Source: Methanomassiliicoccus sp. (GTDB lineage Archaea > Thermoplasmatota > Thermoplasmata > Methanomassiliicoccales > Methanomassiliicoccaceae). Taken from it: 64,000 nt of DNA. The DNA is taken from assembly GCA_018262895.1 (NCBI GenBank), contig JADFDJ010000004.1, positions 102,805 to 166,804 of the forward strand, in the 5' to 3' direction. Positions 16,371-25,012 of this stretch are shown one piece after another. The translations under genes and the position numbers were made by a program. Positions within the stretch are counted from its first letter, which is position 1, and the number at the start of each line of letters is the position of its first letter. Under the pieces are notes generated by a model. It did not search any database. It was not told the DNA's origin and worked only from the letters and a program-made list of their open reading frames with translations.

Positions 16371-16690
16371 GAGGGGCGCTAGGCTCGACCGGGACGTTCG
16401 GCACGCCCTTTTACACCGCAGACGTCGATAGCGGGGGTGACAACGGGGGACGCCGTAACCGGAAAGGCGCGGGCCCTGCCAACGACTATGAGGCCTCGTC
16501 CTATGGGGTTGGAGGCGGTTAGGAGGCGCGATCGGAGGGTCGCGCGCCTTTCCCTGGTCACGGAGAACGGGTCAGGCCCTGACGGGAGCAGCCTTACCGT
16601 GGACTACTAACGCTCAAAGGGGAGCGGGGCTGAGAAGCTGGTAGGACAACTCGTGTTGATCCGAGCGGCTACCTCCGCGGCCTAGCGCTT
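16371..16690 (+). ncRNA. Signal recognition particle RNA (7S RNA)
   Basis: About 320 bases, the usual archaeal length. The ends pair: GCGCTAGG at 16376-16383 with CCTAGCGC at 16681-16688, the terminal helix. The conserved helix 8 segment begins at GTCAGG (16571) and continues to GGGAGCAGCC (from 16584), the SRP54-binding internal loop. The block AACCGGAAAGGCGCGGGCC near 16460-16478 fits the helix 3/4 region. A TATA box lies about 25 bases upstream and a T-rich stretch follows the end. The apical tetraloop of helix 8 reads TGAC instead of the usual GGAA. The RNA scaffolds SRP54 and SRP19 for membrane targeting. No protein gene overlaps it. Confidence 0.93.
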
Positions 16691-16693
16691 TCT

Positions 16694-17689
16694 TCATCTC
16701 TGTGCGTGAGAAGGCAACTTGCTCGGATCGCAACCGGTTATCTTGTCACGCTTTAGGTCGAAAACCACCGCACTGGCACCGCTATCGGATATGACCAGCT
16801 CATTGGTGTCGTCCACAACCCCAACGACAGCGGCGGTGATGCCTACCTCATTGAAGATGTCTATGACCTCACGGGAACACCTGGCATCGCAAGTGACCGT
16901 GAAACCGCAACCTTGGTAGGCAAGAAGCCACTGCTCGAGATCGACATTCTGGGGGCGGGGGATCTTGTTCAGCTCTACCCTGCCGCCCTTGCCGCTGGTC
17001 TCCAGTAGCATTCCCAGAGTGCCTATGCATCCGGGATTGCTGATGTCCTTTCCTGAACGGACAAGATGCCTCTTGCCGATCTCGTTCATGATCAGCATCT
17101 GCTTACGGCAGAAATCAGAATCCTTCAAGGAAGTTGTGTCCCAAGCATAAGGAAGTGCAGGTGGGAAGAAGCCGACGAGGTCCATTGCGAAAATTATGTC
17201 ATCGCCCGCCCTAGCAGTATGCGAATAGATGACCGAATCCCTTCGAGCAGTGCCGAGAACGGCAACATCGATGGCATTGTATCCGCAATCAGGATGAGTA
17301 TGTCCGCCAACGATAGGGACCCCGAACTTTTGCACAGCCGACTCCATGCCCTTCATGACCTGAGCGCAGACGTTCTCCTCCTTCATGGAGACTATGTCCA
17401 CCATGGCCAATGGCACGCCCCCCATCGCAGAGATGTCGTTCAGGTTCACCAGAACAGCAAAGTAACCAGCGTAGAAGGGATTGGTCTTCATCAGGCTTTC
17501 CATGATCCCATCTGCGGCCAGCAGAAGTACGTCGTCGTTGAAGCCTATGACCGCCGCATCGTCCCCGTATGCCGCAAGGATGTTATCCTGAGGAATGAGG
17601 GGGAAGAAATTGATGACCTCGGAAATGGTCCTCTTTCGGGTCACCCCTGGATAATTCCTAAGCTTCTCTGCAAGGGCCTGCAGGTCCAT
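16694..17689 (-). CDS. AIR synthase-related protein (PurM/HypE fold; methanogenesis-marker-2/sll0787-like)
   Basis: A 331-residue protein of the PurM/HypE/ThiL superfamily, which bind ATP and act on amide or thiocarboxylate-like substrates. The N-terminal YGDDAAVI, the ADGIMES segment, NDISAMGGVPLAMVDIVS and VPIVGGHTHPD are the expected metal and nucleotide contacts. The opening MDLQALAEKLRNYPGVTRKR recalls the AIR-synthase-like 'methanogenesis marker 2' family and the related bacterial sll0787 group; I cannot decide between them without a tree. The role is unknown. It converges on the SRP RNA (ending 4 bases after it) and a winged-helix gene lies upstream on the same strand. Confidence 0.82.
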   Translation of the reverse strand: MDLQALAEKLRNYPGVTRKRTISEVINFFPLIPQDNILAAYGDDAAVIGFNDDVLLLAADGIMESLMKTNPFYAGYFAVLVNLNDISAMGGVPLAMVDIVSMKEENVCAQVMKGMESAVQKFGVPIVGGHTHPDCGYNAIDVAVLGTARRDSVIYSHTARAGDDIIFAMDLVGFFPPALPYAWDTTSLKDSDFCRKQMLIMNEIGKRHLVRSGKDISNPGCIGTLGMLLETSGKGGRVELNKIPRPQNVDLEQWLLAYQGCGFTVTCDARCSREVIDIFNEVGITAAVVGVVDDTNELVISDSGASAVVFDLKRDKITGCDPSKLPSHAQR

Positions 17690-17743
17690 ATTCGAGTCAA
17701 TAGATGCATGGCTTAAATAAATTGTTCAGACCTGTAATATTGG

Positions 17744-18343
17744 TCAATGCCTCTCTCCGACACCGAAATCCAATTTTGTCTGCTTGGTCTCGCGTATGAG
17801 ATTGGAGAAGCCAAGGAGATCGCAAAGGATAGATGAGAGAAGGTCCTCGAACTTAGAGGAGAGGCCTGGATCGTCATGAACGTACGCAAGGTTCACATCA
17901 AGTATCTTGATACCTGCTCTTTGCAGGAATTTTTTCACATCTTGCTTTTCCTCGTTGCTCACCTGCATCGCCGGTGGCATATCCCTGACCCCCGCTCTCC
18001 TAAGCTCCTCGAAGAAAATCGGTCGGTGGAACAACCTGTACAGGGTGTATAATATCAGGAGATCGGCGTCGGGTCCACTGCTAATATTTCTCGCCCCATC
18101 TCCGACGATCTCGTAGACGTCCTTATCCTTGCCTTTCCCTAGAATGTAGACCTTTGAGGGTGGCACATCCTTTTCCTTCAAGTAGTTGTTATCAGTAAGT
18201 GCCCTTAGATAACCCGTTAGAATGAGCCTATGAAGGTTTACGCCCCTCTCCCCTAGTTCCTTGGATAAGGCGCTTATTGATTTCCCATCATTCTTTAAAA
18301 TATCAAATATATGCTCCTTCAATGCCCTATCTGGGTTGAACAT
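17744..18343 (-). CDS. Winged-helix protein, probable transcription regulator
   Basis: A 199-residue protein. The first 60 residues form a helix-turn-helix-like unit (KEHIFDILKNDGKSISALS then NLHRLILTGYLRALTDNNYL), followed by PSKVYILG and KDVYEIVG strands as in a winged helix. The remaining 120 residues are helical and contain no recognised domain. The start ATG at 18343 abuts a perfect inverted repeat (18344-18373) that lies between its TATA-like element and the start codon, the place for autorepression. A related element lies upstream of nrdD, which is divergent from it. A link to ribonucleotide reductase control is an inference. Confidence 0.65.
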   Translation of the reverse strand: MFNPDRALKEHIFDILKNDGKSISALSKELGERGVNLHRLILTGYLRALTDNNYLKEKDVPPSKVYILGKGKDKDVYEIVGDGARNISSGPDADLLILYTLYRLFHRPIFFEELRRAGVRDMPPAMQVSNEEKQDVKKFLQRAGIKILDVNLAYVHDDPGLSSKFEDLLSSILCDLLGFSNLIRETKQTKLDFGVGERH

Positions 18344-18373
18344 TTTATCAGATGTGGTAACAGACTTGATAAA
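18344..18373. promoter_or_regulatory. Inverted-repeat operator next to the winged-helix gene start
   Basis: TTTATCA (18344-18350) and TGATAAA (18367-18373) are exact reverse complements around a 16-base centre containing GATGTGGTAACAGACT. The right arm overlaps a minus-strand TATA-like TTATTTAT, so a bound protein would block transcription of the winged-helix gene. Much of this sequence recurs at 49979-50004, and its right half recurs at 18725-18742. Confidence 0.6.
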
Positions 18374-18886
18374 TAAATAATTGATTTGTTCTTTCTACAT
18401 TATAACTTATTAGAAAGCCTGTTGAACGAGATCCTTCAAGTTCAGTTTGTCCCACTTAGGCAACTTGTTGAGAGTATCTTGACCTATGCTTAGTGTGCAT
18501 CCCTCTGCATCAATGCCGCTGTTCTCAAATTTTAGAAAGACATAATAAAGATGTGATTGTATCCGGCTAGTGTTATTGATGATGATAGAGATAACAAGGC
18601 TTATCTCGAATTGATTTCGATGTATAATATATATTCTGACTATCAAGAACAATAATAAACTATACTCCGCAAAATGTTATTTAATTCGTTTTTTCGAGCA
18701 ACTCACAATACTGGCATATTCATCTGGTAACAAATATGATATCGAACCTGATAACAAAGTCAATTTTTAATGGACATTTTTGCATCCCTATTGTACCAGG
18801 TTCTTGTCAAAATTACACTTATACCCAATCTTCAATTGTCCTTTTTGTTCAATCAGTAGCGAAATGGTAGGGGCACGAGTGGTATA
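18374..18886. other. AT-rich intergenic region between winged-helix gene and nrdD
   Basis: About 510 bases, clearly more AT-rich than the flanking genes. Contains operator-like elements (18725-18756) and an nrdD TATA candidate (ACACTTATACC, 18815-18825). A minus-strand frame at 18410-18652 would encode 80 residues, but its first half is low-complexity translation of AT-rich DNA; only the last 38 residues (ending LKDLVQQAF) look protein-like, so it may be a gene remnant. No RNA gene was seen. Confidence 0.45.
18725..18756. promoter_or_regulatory. Operator-like half-sites upstream of nrdD
   Basis: TGGTAACA (18725-18732) followed by TGATA (18738-18742) repeats the spacing and sequence of the right half of the palindrome at the winged-helix start, and CCTGATAAC (18748-18756) reads TTATCAGG on the other strand. 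They lie about 60-100 bases before the nrdD TATA candidate. Binding by the winged-helix protein is inferred. Confidence 0.4.
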
Positions 18887-20989
18887 ATGAAAGCATCTGA
18901 AGAGAAGCAATCGACAAACATGTATGGAGACAATAGGGAATCGACCGAACTCACGCTGTTCGTTAGGACGTCCGATGAGGAGCTCAAGAAGTGGGACCGT
19001 TCTAAGATCTATGATGCCCTGATAAGGGAGACAACGATCAGCGAGGATGCTGCGGCGATCATCTCCCGTGAGGTCGAGAAGATGATAGCAGAGCTCGAGA
19101 TTGACATGATCACTGCGCCGTTGATCAGAGAGCTCACAAACGCTAAGCTAGTTGAATATGGGCTTTCCAAGATCAGGAAGCAGCACACCCGTCTAGGTGT
19201 CCCGCTGTATGATGCTCGGCAGATCATCATGATGCCCAACAAGGAGAACGCGAACGTTCCCCACGGGCCGGAGGCCACTAACCTAACTCTTGCAGAGAAC
19301 ATCAAGAAGGAGTTCGCTCTCCTGGAGGTGTTTTCGCAGGACCTTGCCGACGCTCATATGAGGGGGGACATCCACCTTCACGATCTCGGTATGGTCGACC
19401 GCCCGTACTGCTCGGGGCAGAGCATCGAGTACGTGAAGAAGTTCGGCCTCAACCTTCCAAATGCCCTGAGCATCGCCAAGCCGGCACGGCATCCTGAGGT
19501 CCTGATCGAACAGATCATTAAGTTCTCCGCTGCTCTGCAGGGGCACTTCTCCGGAGCCATAGGATGGGACGCCTTCAACCTGTTCCTTGCCCCTTACCTG
19601 GTCGATGTTGACAATAAGCGGATGAAGCAGCTTGCCCAGATACTTGTCTATGAGTTCGCCCAGCAGGCTGTTGCCAGGGGAGGGCAGAGCATCTTCTCCG
19701 ATCTGAACCTCTACTGGGAAGTCCCTGACCACTTTGTCGGCGTTCCGGCCATCGGACCTGAGGGCAAGTTCACCGGCAAGAACTACGAGGATTACCTCCC
19801 GGAATCGCAGAGGTTCATCAACGCCCTGTTCGACGTGTACCTTGAGGGTGACGCCATGGGAAGACCGTTCTTCTTCCCCAAGCCTAACGTGCACATGACG
19901 GAAAAGTTCTTCCAGACTGAGGGTCACGAGGAGTTCCTGAACAAGATCTCCAAGGTAGCGTCGGAGAAGGGCAACACCTACTTCGTCTTTGACCGGGGCG
20001 GAACCGCCAAGATATCTGAATGCTGCCGCCTGACCTTCAAACTGGAACAGTCCGACCTGGACGACGCCAAGACCCCGTGGAAGATGAGGTACTCTGCCAT
20101 GCAGAACGTCACCATCAACCTTCCAAGGGTCGCATACGATGCTCACCAGAACGATGAGCGCCTGTTCGAACTGCTCACCCAGAGGCTGGAGATTGTGGCC
20201 CAGGCCCACGTTCAGAAGAGGGAGTTCATCACCCAGCTGTTCAATATGGGCAAGAACGGGCCTCTGTCCCTCCTGACTATGAACATGGATGGTGAGACCT
20301 ACTACAGGATCAACAAGTCCTCCTTCCTTGTGGGAATGGTCGGCCTTAACGAGCTGGTGCAATATCACACTGGTCAGCAGCTCCATGAGTCCAAGGAAGC
20401 AATGATGTTCGGCCTCAAGGTCATCTCCTACATGAAGACCGAGGCTGAGCGTATTGGCAACGAGTATGGGCTAAAGATGCCCCTGGAGCAGACCCCGGCA
20501 GAGTCGACGGCATACCGCTTCGCAAAGCTGGACATGAAGTACTACCCCCTCCAGTCACCAACGGTTATAAAGGGCAACAAGAAGAACGGAGAGGTATACT
20601 ACACGAACTCCACCTACATGAACGTGGGAGCGGACATCTCTGCGATCGAGAGGGTAAAAATGGAGGGCCGCTTCCATCCCCTGATCGATGCGGGCTCCCT
20701 CACCCATGTCTGGCTAGGTGAGTCAAAGCCTTCGCCGGAGAGCATTGCGGCATTCGTGGTCAAGACGTTCCAGAACACCTCCAATGCCCAGATCTGCTTC
20801 AGCCCGGAGTTCACATCCTGTCTGAGCTGCGGGAAGACCGCGAGAGGGCTGCGCGAGGCGTGCTCTTACTGCGGTTCCCCCGATGTTGAAGGCATCACCC
20901 GTGTGACCGGGTTCTTCTCCAAGACCAAGGGGTGGAACAAGGGCAAGATGGGCGAGCTAAAGGACCGCACCAGGAACATCATAGGTTGA
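18887..20989 (+). CDS. nrdD: Anaerobic ribonucleoside-triphosphate reductase
   Basis: A 700-residue class III ribonucleotide reductase, making deoxynucleotides under anoxia. An N-terminal ATP-cone (about residues 25-105) gives allosteric control. The 10-stranded barrel carries GDIHLHDLG and the C-terminal zinc site is Cys645, Cys648, Cys659 and Cys662. The glycyl radical is Gly675 in RVTGFF, followed by the usual WNKGKM. Full length, no damage. The activating radical-SAM enzyme NrdG is not beside it or elsewhere in the window, although it is often adjacent in other genomes. Operator-like sequences upstream suggest regulated expression. Confidence 0.97.
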   Translation: MKASEEKQSTNMYGDNRESTELTLFVRTSDEELKKWDRSKIYDALIRETTISEDAAAIISREVEKMIAELEIDMITAPLIRELTNAKLVEYGLSKIRKQHTRLGVPLYDARQIIMMPNKENANVPHGPEATNLTLAENIKKEFALLEVFSQDLADAHMRGDIHLHDLGMVDRPYCSGQSIEYVKKFGLNLPNALSIAKPARHPEVLIEQIIKFSAALQGHFSGAIGWDAFNLFLAPYLVDVDNKRMKQLAQILVYEFAQQAVARGGQSIFSDLNLYWEVPDHFVGVPAIGPEGKFTGKNYEDYLPESQRFINALFDVYLEGDAMGRPFFFPKPNVHMTEKFFQTEGHEEFLNKISKVASEKGNTYFVFDRGGTAKISECCRLTFKLEQSDLDDAKTPWKMRYSAMQNVTINLPRVAYDAHQNDERLFELLTQRLEIVAQAHVQKREFITQLFNMGKNGPLSLLTMNMDGETYYRINKSSFLVGMVGLNELVQYHTGQQLHESKEAMMFGLKVISYMKTEAERIGNEYGLKMPLEQTPAESTAYRFAKLDMKYYPLQSPTVIKGNKKNGEVYYTNSTYMNVGADISAIERVKMEGRFHPLIDAGSLTHVWLGESKPSPESIAAFVVKTFQNTSNAQICFSPEFTSCLSCGKTARGLREACSYCGSPDVEGITRVTGFFSKTKGWNKGKMGELKDRTRNIIG

Positions 20990-21130
20990 GCGTTCCAAAC
21001 CTCTTCCCACTCTTTTATTACCAAACTTATTTCTATCCATCTGCTTGTCCTTCATTCTTTGTACCATCAGTCAACGATACTTATGGTCCAAGCGTTAAAT
21101 ACCGCCCAAATCATAGAAAGAACTGCAGGG

Positions 21131-21397
21131 GTGTTGCTTTTGGGACGCGTGAAGGTCGGCGATCATCTATGGTTGAACCTCAGTAGGCGTAGCCAATGCG
21201 ATAACTGCGCGTACAAGGTCTGCGCCCGTAATGATGGCAGCAGAGTGGAGGACTGCCCTCACTTCGTCCCTGCGATGGTGGCCTTCAAGCTGTGCAGCCG
21301 CTGCGGAGAGGTCTTCGAGGTATCCTCCAACTTCAGGGCACTGGACTACGAGCTGTGTCCGGTCTGTAACTCCAAGGTCTACGTCGTCCATATCTGA
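21131..21397 (+). CDS. Small zinc-ribbon protein
   Basis: About 88 residues from GTG 21131. Two cysteine clusters are visible: CDNCAYKVC (with a further Cys in EDCPHF) and CSRCGEVF ... CPVCNSKVYVV, the latter a normal zinc ribbon. GTTAAATACC at 21094-21103 is a TATA box about 30 bases before this GTG; a second GTG at 21149 is possible. Longer upstream starts would precede the promoter and are rejected. I do not recognise a named family. It converges with the site-2 protease gene. Confidence 0.65.
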   Translation: MLLLGRVKVGDHLWLNLSRRSQCDNCAYKVCARNDGSRVEDCPHFVPAMVAFKLCSRCGEVFEVSSNFRALDYELCPVCNSKVYVVHI

Positions 21398-21398
21398 C

Positions 21399-22991
21399 TC
21401 AAAGGAGACGTGGACCGATCAGCTGCCACACGATTAGGAAGAGGACCAGCAGAGCGAAGGCCCAGGTAATGGAGTTCACATACTGGTCCCGGGTGGCCTG
21501 ATCGGCCTTTTTCTTGACCTTGGCCACGATGCTATCCAGCCAATCCTTGAACAGGAACCCTCCGTCCAGCGGCACTGCCGGCAGGGCGTTGGTCATGCCA
21601 ACCATGAGGTTGATCCAGAATATCCAGTAAAGGCTGTTGGCGATCATCCAGAATATGTCGGTCGGTAGCCCGGCGAAGATGCCGCCAGGGACGAAAATAT
21701 CCGACAGAGGGCTCTGGAGAGGCTGAAGGCCGTAGAAAGGGAGAGCGATGTAGACCAGCGTTCCTGAGAGGTACTCGTTGAAGGAATCAGCGCCCGAGAA
21801 GGGATTGCCCAGCTTGTCAAGGATAACCTGAGGGTCGTTGGTCACAGCGCCCAGGTAGGCCGTGTTCACTCCCACATAGGCGATGTCCTCCGCATCCTGA
21901 CCGTAATGGGTTGCGAAGTACTCCTTCTTGCTCACCGGCGTTATGCTGCTCACCGTGGTCGCCGTCTCATAGGATACGGAGGTAGAGTTGAAGACCAGGG
22001 CGGAGACCGGGACGGTGGTCCCCGGAACGATGGAAGTCAAGATGCTCTTGAAGTCCGCTTCGTTTCTTACTACGGAACCGTTCAGGGACGTCAAGATCAT
22101 CCCATTTCGCAGGCCTGCCTTGTCCGCCGGAAGATCATCGGCTACAGTGGTGAAGACCACCCCTGAGATGACGCTCGCCTGAAGTAGATCGTCGCCTCGA
22201 TAGAAGGAGACGGTAGCGTTCGTACCGGGGTCAGGAGCGGCAAAATTGCCGTACTGCCCATCGCCTATGGCGACCTCGTCGACGGATATTATCTGGTCAC
22301 CGTAGCCCAATCCTGCCCGCGCAGCTGGACTGCCATCGGCCACCGAGACCACCAAGGGGTTGTCCCTTATGGGCTCGGCCGACGACACCATGACGGAAGA
22401 GAACAACAGCGCGCAGATGAGGGCGGCTATTATATTGGTGCCCGGTCCCACAGCGTAGACCGAGGTCCTCTTCTTCTTCTCGACCTTCACCAATGCATCC
22501 TCATCAGGCTCAACGAAGGCTCCCATGGGCACTACCAGGAATACTATCCCAAGCGCCTTGACCGCCATGTTCCCTACCCTTGTCAGGATCCCGTGGGCGA
22601 ACTCGTGTATGAACACCGCCACGACCAGGCCCAGGATGCCGTACCAGATGGGGATTATGGGGTTGATGCCCGGTAGTCCGATTAGCATCTCCACGGAGGG
22701 GGCCTGTTCAGCAGGGATGCTGGGGACGAGGAACGCCTCCCATATCAGAAGGCTCATGATGAAGACCATGGTTCCTACGACGAGAACCTTGCTCAGCATG
22801 GCATAGGCGTTCCAGAACCTTGCGGGCTTGGACAGTTTATCGATAAGGTCCCTGCCCCGCTTGGTCCGCCACATGATGAACGGGCCCCACATGGACATGC
22901 TGTACTTCTCGAGGATCCCTTTTTTGTTAAGGACATATGCAAGTACAATGTAAATACCGATGACCGCCAGGGCGATGATTAGGCCGTCCAT
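21399..22991 (-). CDS. Site-2 protease family membrane metalloprotease with PDZ domains
   Basis: A 530-residue polytopic protein. The zinc motif HEFAH is at residues 129-133 within a membrane helix, and the third ligand is the Asp of VPLDGG near residue 478. Between them lie two PDZ-like domains (GYGDQIISVDE near 230 and DKAGLRNGMILTSLNG near 300). At least five membrane segments are evident, including the N- and C-terminal ones. Such enzymes cut membrane-spanning substrates, often anti-sigma or signalling proteins. The archaeal substrate is unknown. It is a single gene, with an AT-rich upstream region 22992-23040. Confidence 0.9.
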   Translation of the reverse strand: MDGLIIALAVIGIYIVLAYVLNKKGILEKYSMSMWGPFIMWRTKRGRDLIDKLSKPARFWNAYAMLSKVLVVGTMVFIMSLLIWEAFLVPSIPAEQAPSVEMLIGLPGINPIIPIWYGILGLVVAVFIHEFAHGILTRVGNMAVKALGIVFLVVPMGAFVEPDEDALVKVEKKKRTSVYAVGPGTNIIAALICALLFSSVMVSSAEPIRDNPLVVSVADGSPAARAGLGYGDQIISVDEVAIGDGQYGNFAAPDPGTNATVSFYRGDDLLQASVISGVVFTTVADDLPADKAGLRNGMILTSLNGSVVRNEADFKSILTSIVPGTTVPVSALVFNSTSVSYETATTVSSITPVSKKEYFATHYGQDAEDIAYVGVNTAYLGAVTNDPQVILDKLGNPFSGADSFNEYLSGTLVYIALPFYGLQPLQSPLSDIFVPGGIFAGLPTDIFWMIANSLYWIFWINLMVGMTNALPAVPLDGGFLFKDWLDSIVAKVKKKADQATRDQYVNSITWAFALLVLFLIVWQLIGPRLL

Positions 22992-23068
22992 CCACTTCCT
23001 CGAAGCGCACTAACTACCTTTCACTATTAAACCATTAGGACTTAAAAACCATATGGAACGCGAGAAGC

Positions 23069-23464
23069 CTACTGCGGTTGACCTGGCTGGTCCCTTGCCC
23101 ATACATCATTGGATATGTTCTCGTACACGGCGGCCATCTCATCGACCTCGGTCTTGCTCTCCTGAGGTATGGCCGCCAAACGAAGGATCTGGTCCCGCTT
23201 CAGGATCCAATAGTGGATACGCCACATCTTCCCCTTCTTGAGGTGCACGTCCTCCTCGGTGGTGGTGACGAAGCCCTCCTCCTCCAACATGTAGAAGACG
23301 TCGCGGTCCTCGGATGTGAGGCGGTTATCGATGACAGAATCGTTGTACCCGAAGAAGCTCATTATGTAATCCGCTAATCGCTCGAGATCGCTCTCGTGCA
23401 TACCTTTCTTTCCTAACGTGTTCTTCAACGCTAGGATGAGCTCTTCCATGCTCACCACGGGCAT
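23069..23464 (-). CDS. Archaeal hypothetical protein, possibly winged-helix (DUF6015-like)
   Basis: A 131-residue soluble protein. Residues 5-55 are helical (MEELILALKNTLGKKG; LERLADYIMSFFGY), and residues 65-105 alternate helix and strand ending in KMWRIHYWIL, which resembles a winged-helix with a wing at GFVTTTEEDVHL. I recall similar proteins under the name DUF6015 in Thermoplasmata, but that label is uncertain. The start at 23464 may be one of two methionines (a second five residues on). AT-rich sequence from 23476 to 23550 separates it from the next gene upstream. Confidence 0.6.
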   Translation of the reverse strand: MPVVSMEELILALKNTLGKKGMHESDLERLADYIMSFFGYNDSVIDNRLTSEDRDVFYMLEEEGFVTTTEEDVHLKKGKMWRIHYWILKRDQILRLAAIPQESKTEVDEMAAVYENISNDVWARDQPGQPQ

Positions 23465-23592
23465 ACCGATTCAATGGGATAATGGACCATATAAAGCTTT
23501 GGAGATTAAGATTCAATTTTAATAATATTAATAAAAAAATATCCATCCAGGTCGAATTGTTTACGTTGGACCTCCGCCCTCGCCGCTCCTGA

Positions 23593-23907
23593 TCAGAATG
23601 GAAGGATCGATGGCCTGCTGAGGGGCATTCCGACCCGTCCCTCCCGATATAGCGCCTTTCCTCCATATTGGATAAATATGACCATCTGGAGCAGGAATAA
23701 CGCGATAATGACCAGAGCGGTGGCGCCTGCGGAGAGTTTCAGGGCTCCAGGAAGTTCTAACAGGAGCGCTATGTCGATGGCCATGACCGCTGTCCAGTAC
23801 CACGCGCGCGCGTAGGTCCGGAAGAGCCGGTCCTTCCGCCCCTGGTCGCTGAAAAGGAGCACCTCCTCCGCTCGATTCGGGACCTCGATACTTCTTTTAT
23901 GCGCCAT
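23593..23907 (-). CDS. Small two-helix membrane protein downstream of oppF
   Basis: A 104-residue protein. Two hydrophobic segments, about 37-55 (WYWTAVMAIDIALLLELPG) and 61-80 (ATALVIIALFLLQMVIFI), are joined by a short loop; the first 30 residues are charged and probably cytoplasmic. Its start overlaps the end of oppF by 11 bases on the same strand, so it may be the last gene of the peptide-transport operon. I do not recognise the family and cannot assign a function. Confidence 0.6.
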   Translation of the reverse strand: MAHKRSIEVPNRAEEVLLFSDQGRKDRLFRTYARAWYWTAVMAIDIALLLELPGALKLSAGATALVIIALFLLQMVIFIQYGGKALYREGRVGMPLSRPSILPF

Positions 23908-25012
23908 GATCGTCGGTCCCGTTCGGAAGGTGGCATGCCAGGAAATGGTCCCTTGCGACCTCGATCAGCGGCGGTTCCTCGATCTCGCATCTCGGCATGC
24001 GATGCTTGCATCGAGTGTGGAAACGGCACCCCCGAGGAGGGTCCGAGGGAGAGGGCATCTCTCCGGCTAGAGGTACCTTTCCCCGTCTTCGGGACGGGTC
24101 CGGCACAGGGATGGACGATATCAGGCCCCTCGTGTAGGGATGGAGGGGGGCCTCGAACAGCTGCGCAGCGGTGGCGGACTCCACTATCTTGCCCAGATAC
24201 ATGACGTGAACCCGGTCGGACATGTATCGCACGGTGCTCAGGTCATGAGATATGAATAGGTATGTGAGGTGGAGCTCGGACTGCAGCTCGTTGAGCATGT
24301 TCAGGATCTGCGCCTGCACCGAGACGTCCAGCGCGGATGTGGGCTCGTCCAGCACCACCAGCTCCGGCCTCAGGGACAGGGCCCGGGCGATCCCTATCCT
24401 CTGTCTCTGGCCCCCGGAGAACTCGTGGGGGTATCGGTACATGTGGTCCGCGCTCAGACCCACCATCTCCATCAGCTCCACGACGCGGGCATCCAGATCC
24501 TCTCCCCTTGCCATCCCGTGGACGAGCAGCGGTTCGCCCACTAAGTCCTTGACCAGCATGCGCGGGTTCAGTGACGCGTAGGGGTCCTGGAAGACCATCT
24601 GCATGTTCCTCCTCTGGACACGGAGCTGCCTGGCGCTCATCGCCTCTAGCGAGTACCGCTCGCTGATGGAGGCCATCTCAGCGGCGACCGGCCCATGTCC
24701 CCCGGAAGCCTTCTCCGCTTCCTCATGCCCTTCCAGATCATGCTCCAGCTCCTTCATCCGGCGCCTGACCTCCCCCGGCATTCTGTAATACACATGACCG
24801 GCGGTAGGCCTGATGAGGTGGAGGAGGCACCGCGCGACGGTGGTCTTTCCGCAGCCGGACTCCCCCACAAGACCTACCGTTTCACCCCTTCTGATGCACA
24901 GGTCCACACCGTCCACTGCCCTCACCCAGGAGGTCTGCCTGCGCAGAAGGCCCTCGCGCATAGGGAAGTGCTTCCTCAACCCCCGGGCCTCTATGAGGGC
25001 GCTATCGTCCAT
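23897..25012 (-). CDS. oppF: Oligopeptide ABC transporter ATPase, OppF type
   Basis: A 371-residue ATPase with Walker A in GESGCGKTT, Q-loop in VFQDPYASLNPRM, signature LSGGQ-equivalent FSGGQRQRIGIAR, Walker B LVVLDEPTSALD and switch histidine in FISHD. The C-terminal oligo_HPY extension ends with the four-cysteine motif from CRFHTRC to FLAC, which binds a cluster or zinc in this group. It carries about 40 extra, charged residues between Walker A and the Q-loop. ATG 25012 is chosen since it begins the domain; it overlaps the end of oppD by 11 bases. It energises peptide uptake with OppD. Confidence 0.94.
   Translation of the reverse strand: MDDSALIEARGLRKHFPMREGLLRRQTSWVRAVDGVDLCIRRGETVGLVGESGCGKTTVARCLLHLIRPTAGHVYYRMPGEVRRRMKELEHDLEGHEEAEKASGGHGPVAAEMASISERYSLEAMSARQLRVQRRNMQMVFQDPYASLNPRMLVKDLVGEPLLVHGMARGEDLDARVVELMEMVGLSADHMYRYPHEFSGGQRQRIGIARALSLRPELVVLDEPTSALDVSVQAQILNMLNELQSELHLTYLFISHDLSTVRYMSDRVHVMYLGKIVESATAAQLFEAPLHPYTRGLISSIPVPDPSRRRGKVPLAGEMPSPSDPPRGCRFHTRCKHRMPRCEIEEPPLIEVARDHFLACHLPNGTDDHGA

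Noticed and set aside
18410..18652. 80-codon minus-strand frame in the AT-rich region
   Set aside because: First half is low-complexity translation of AT-rich DNA and no start context is seen; the last part may be a remnant but cannot be called a gene.
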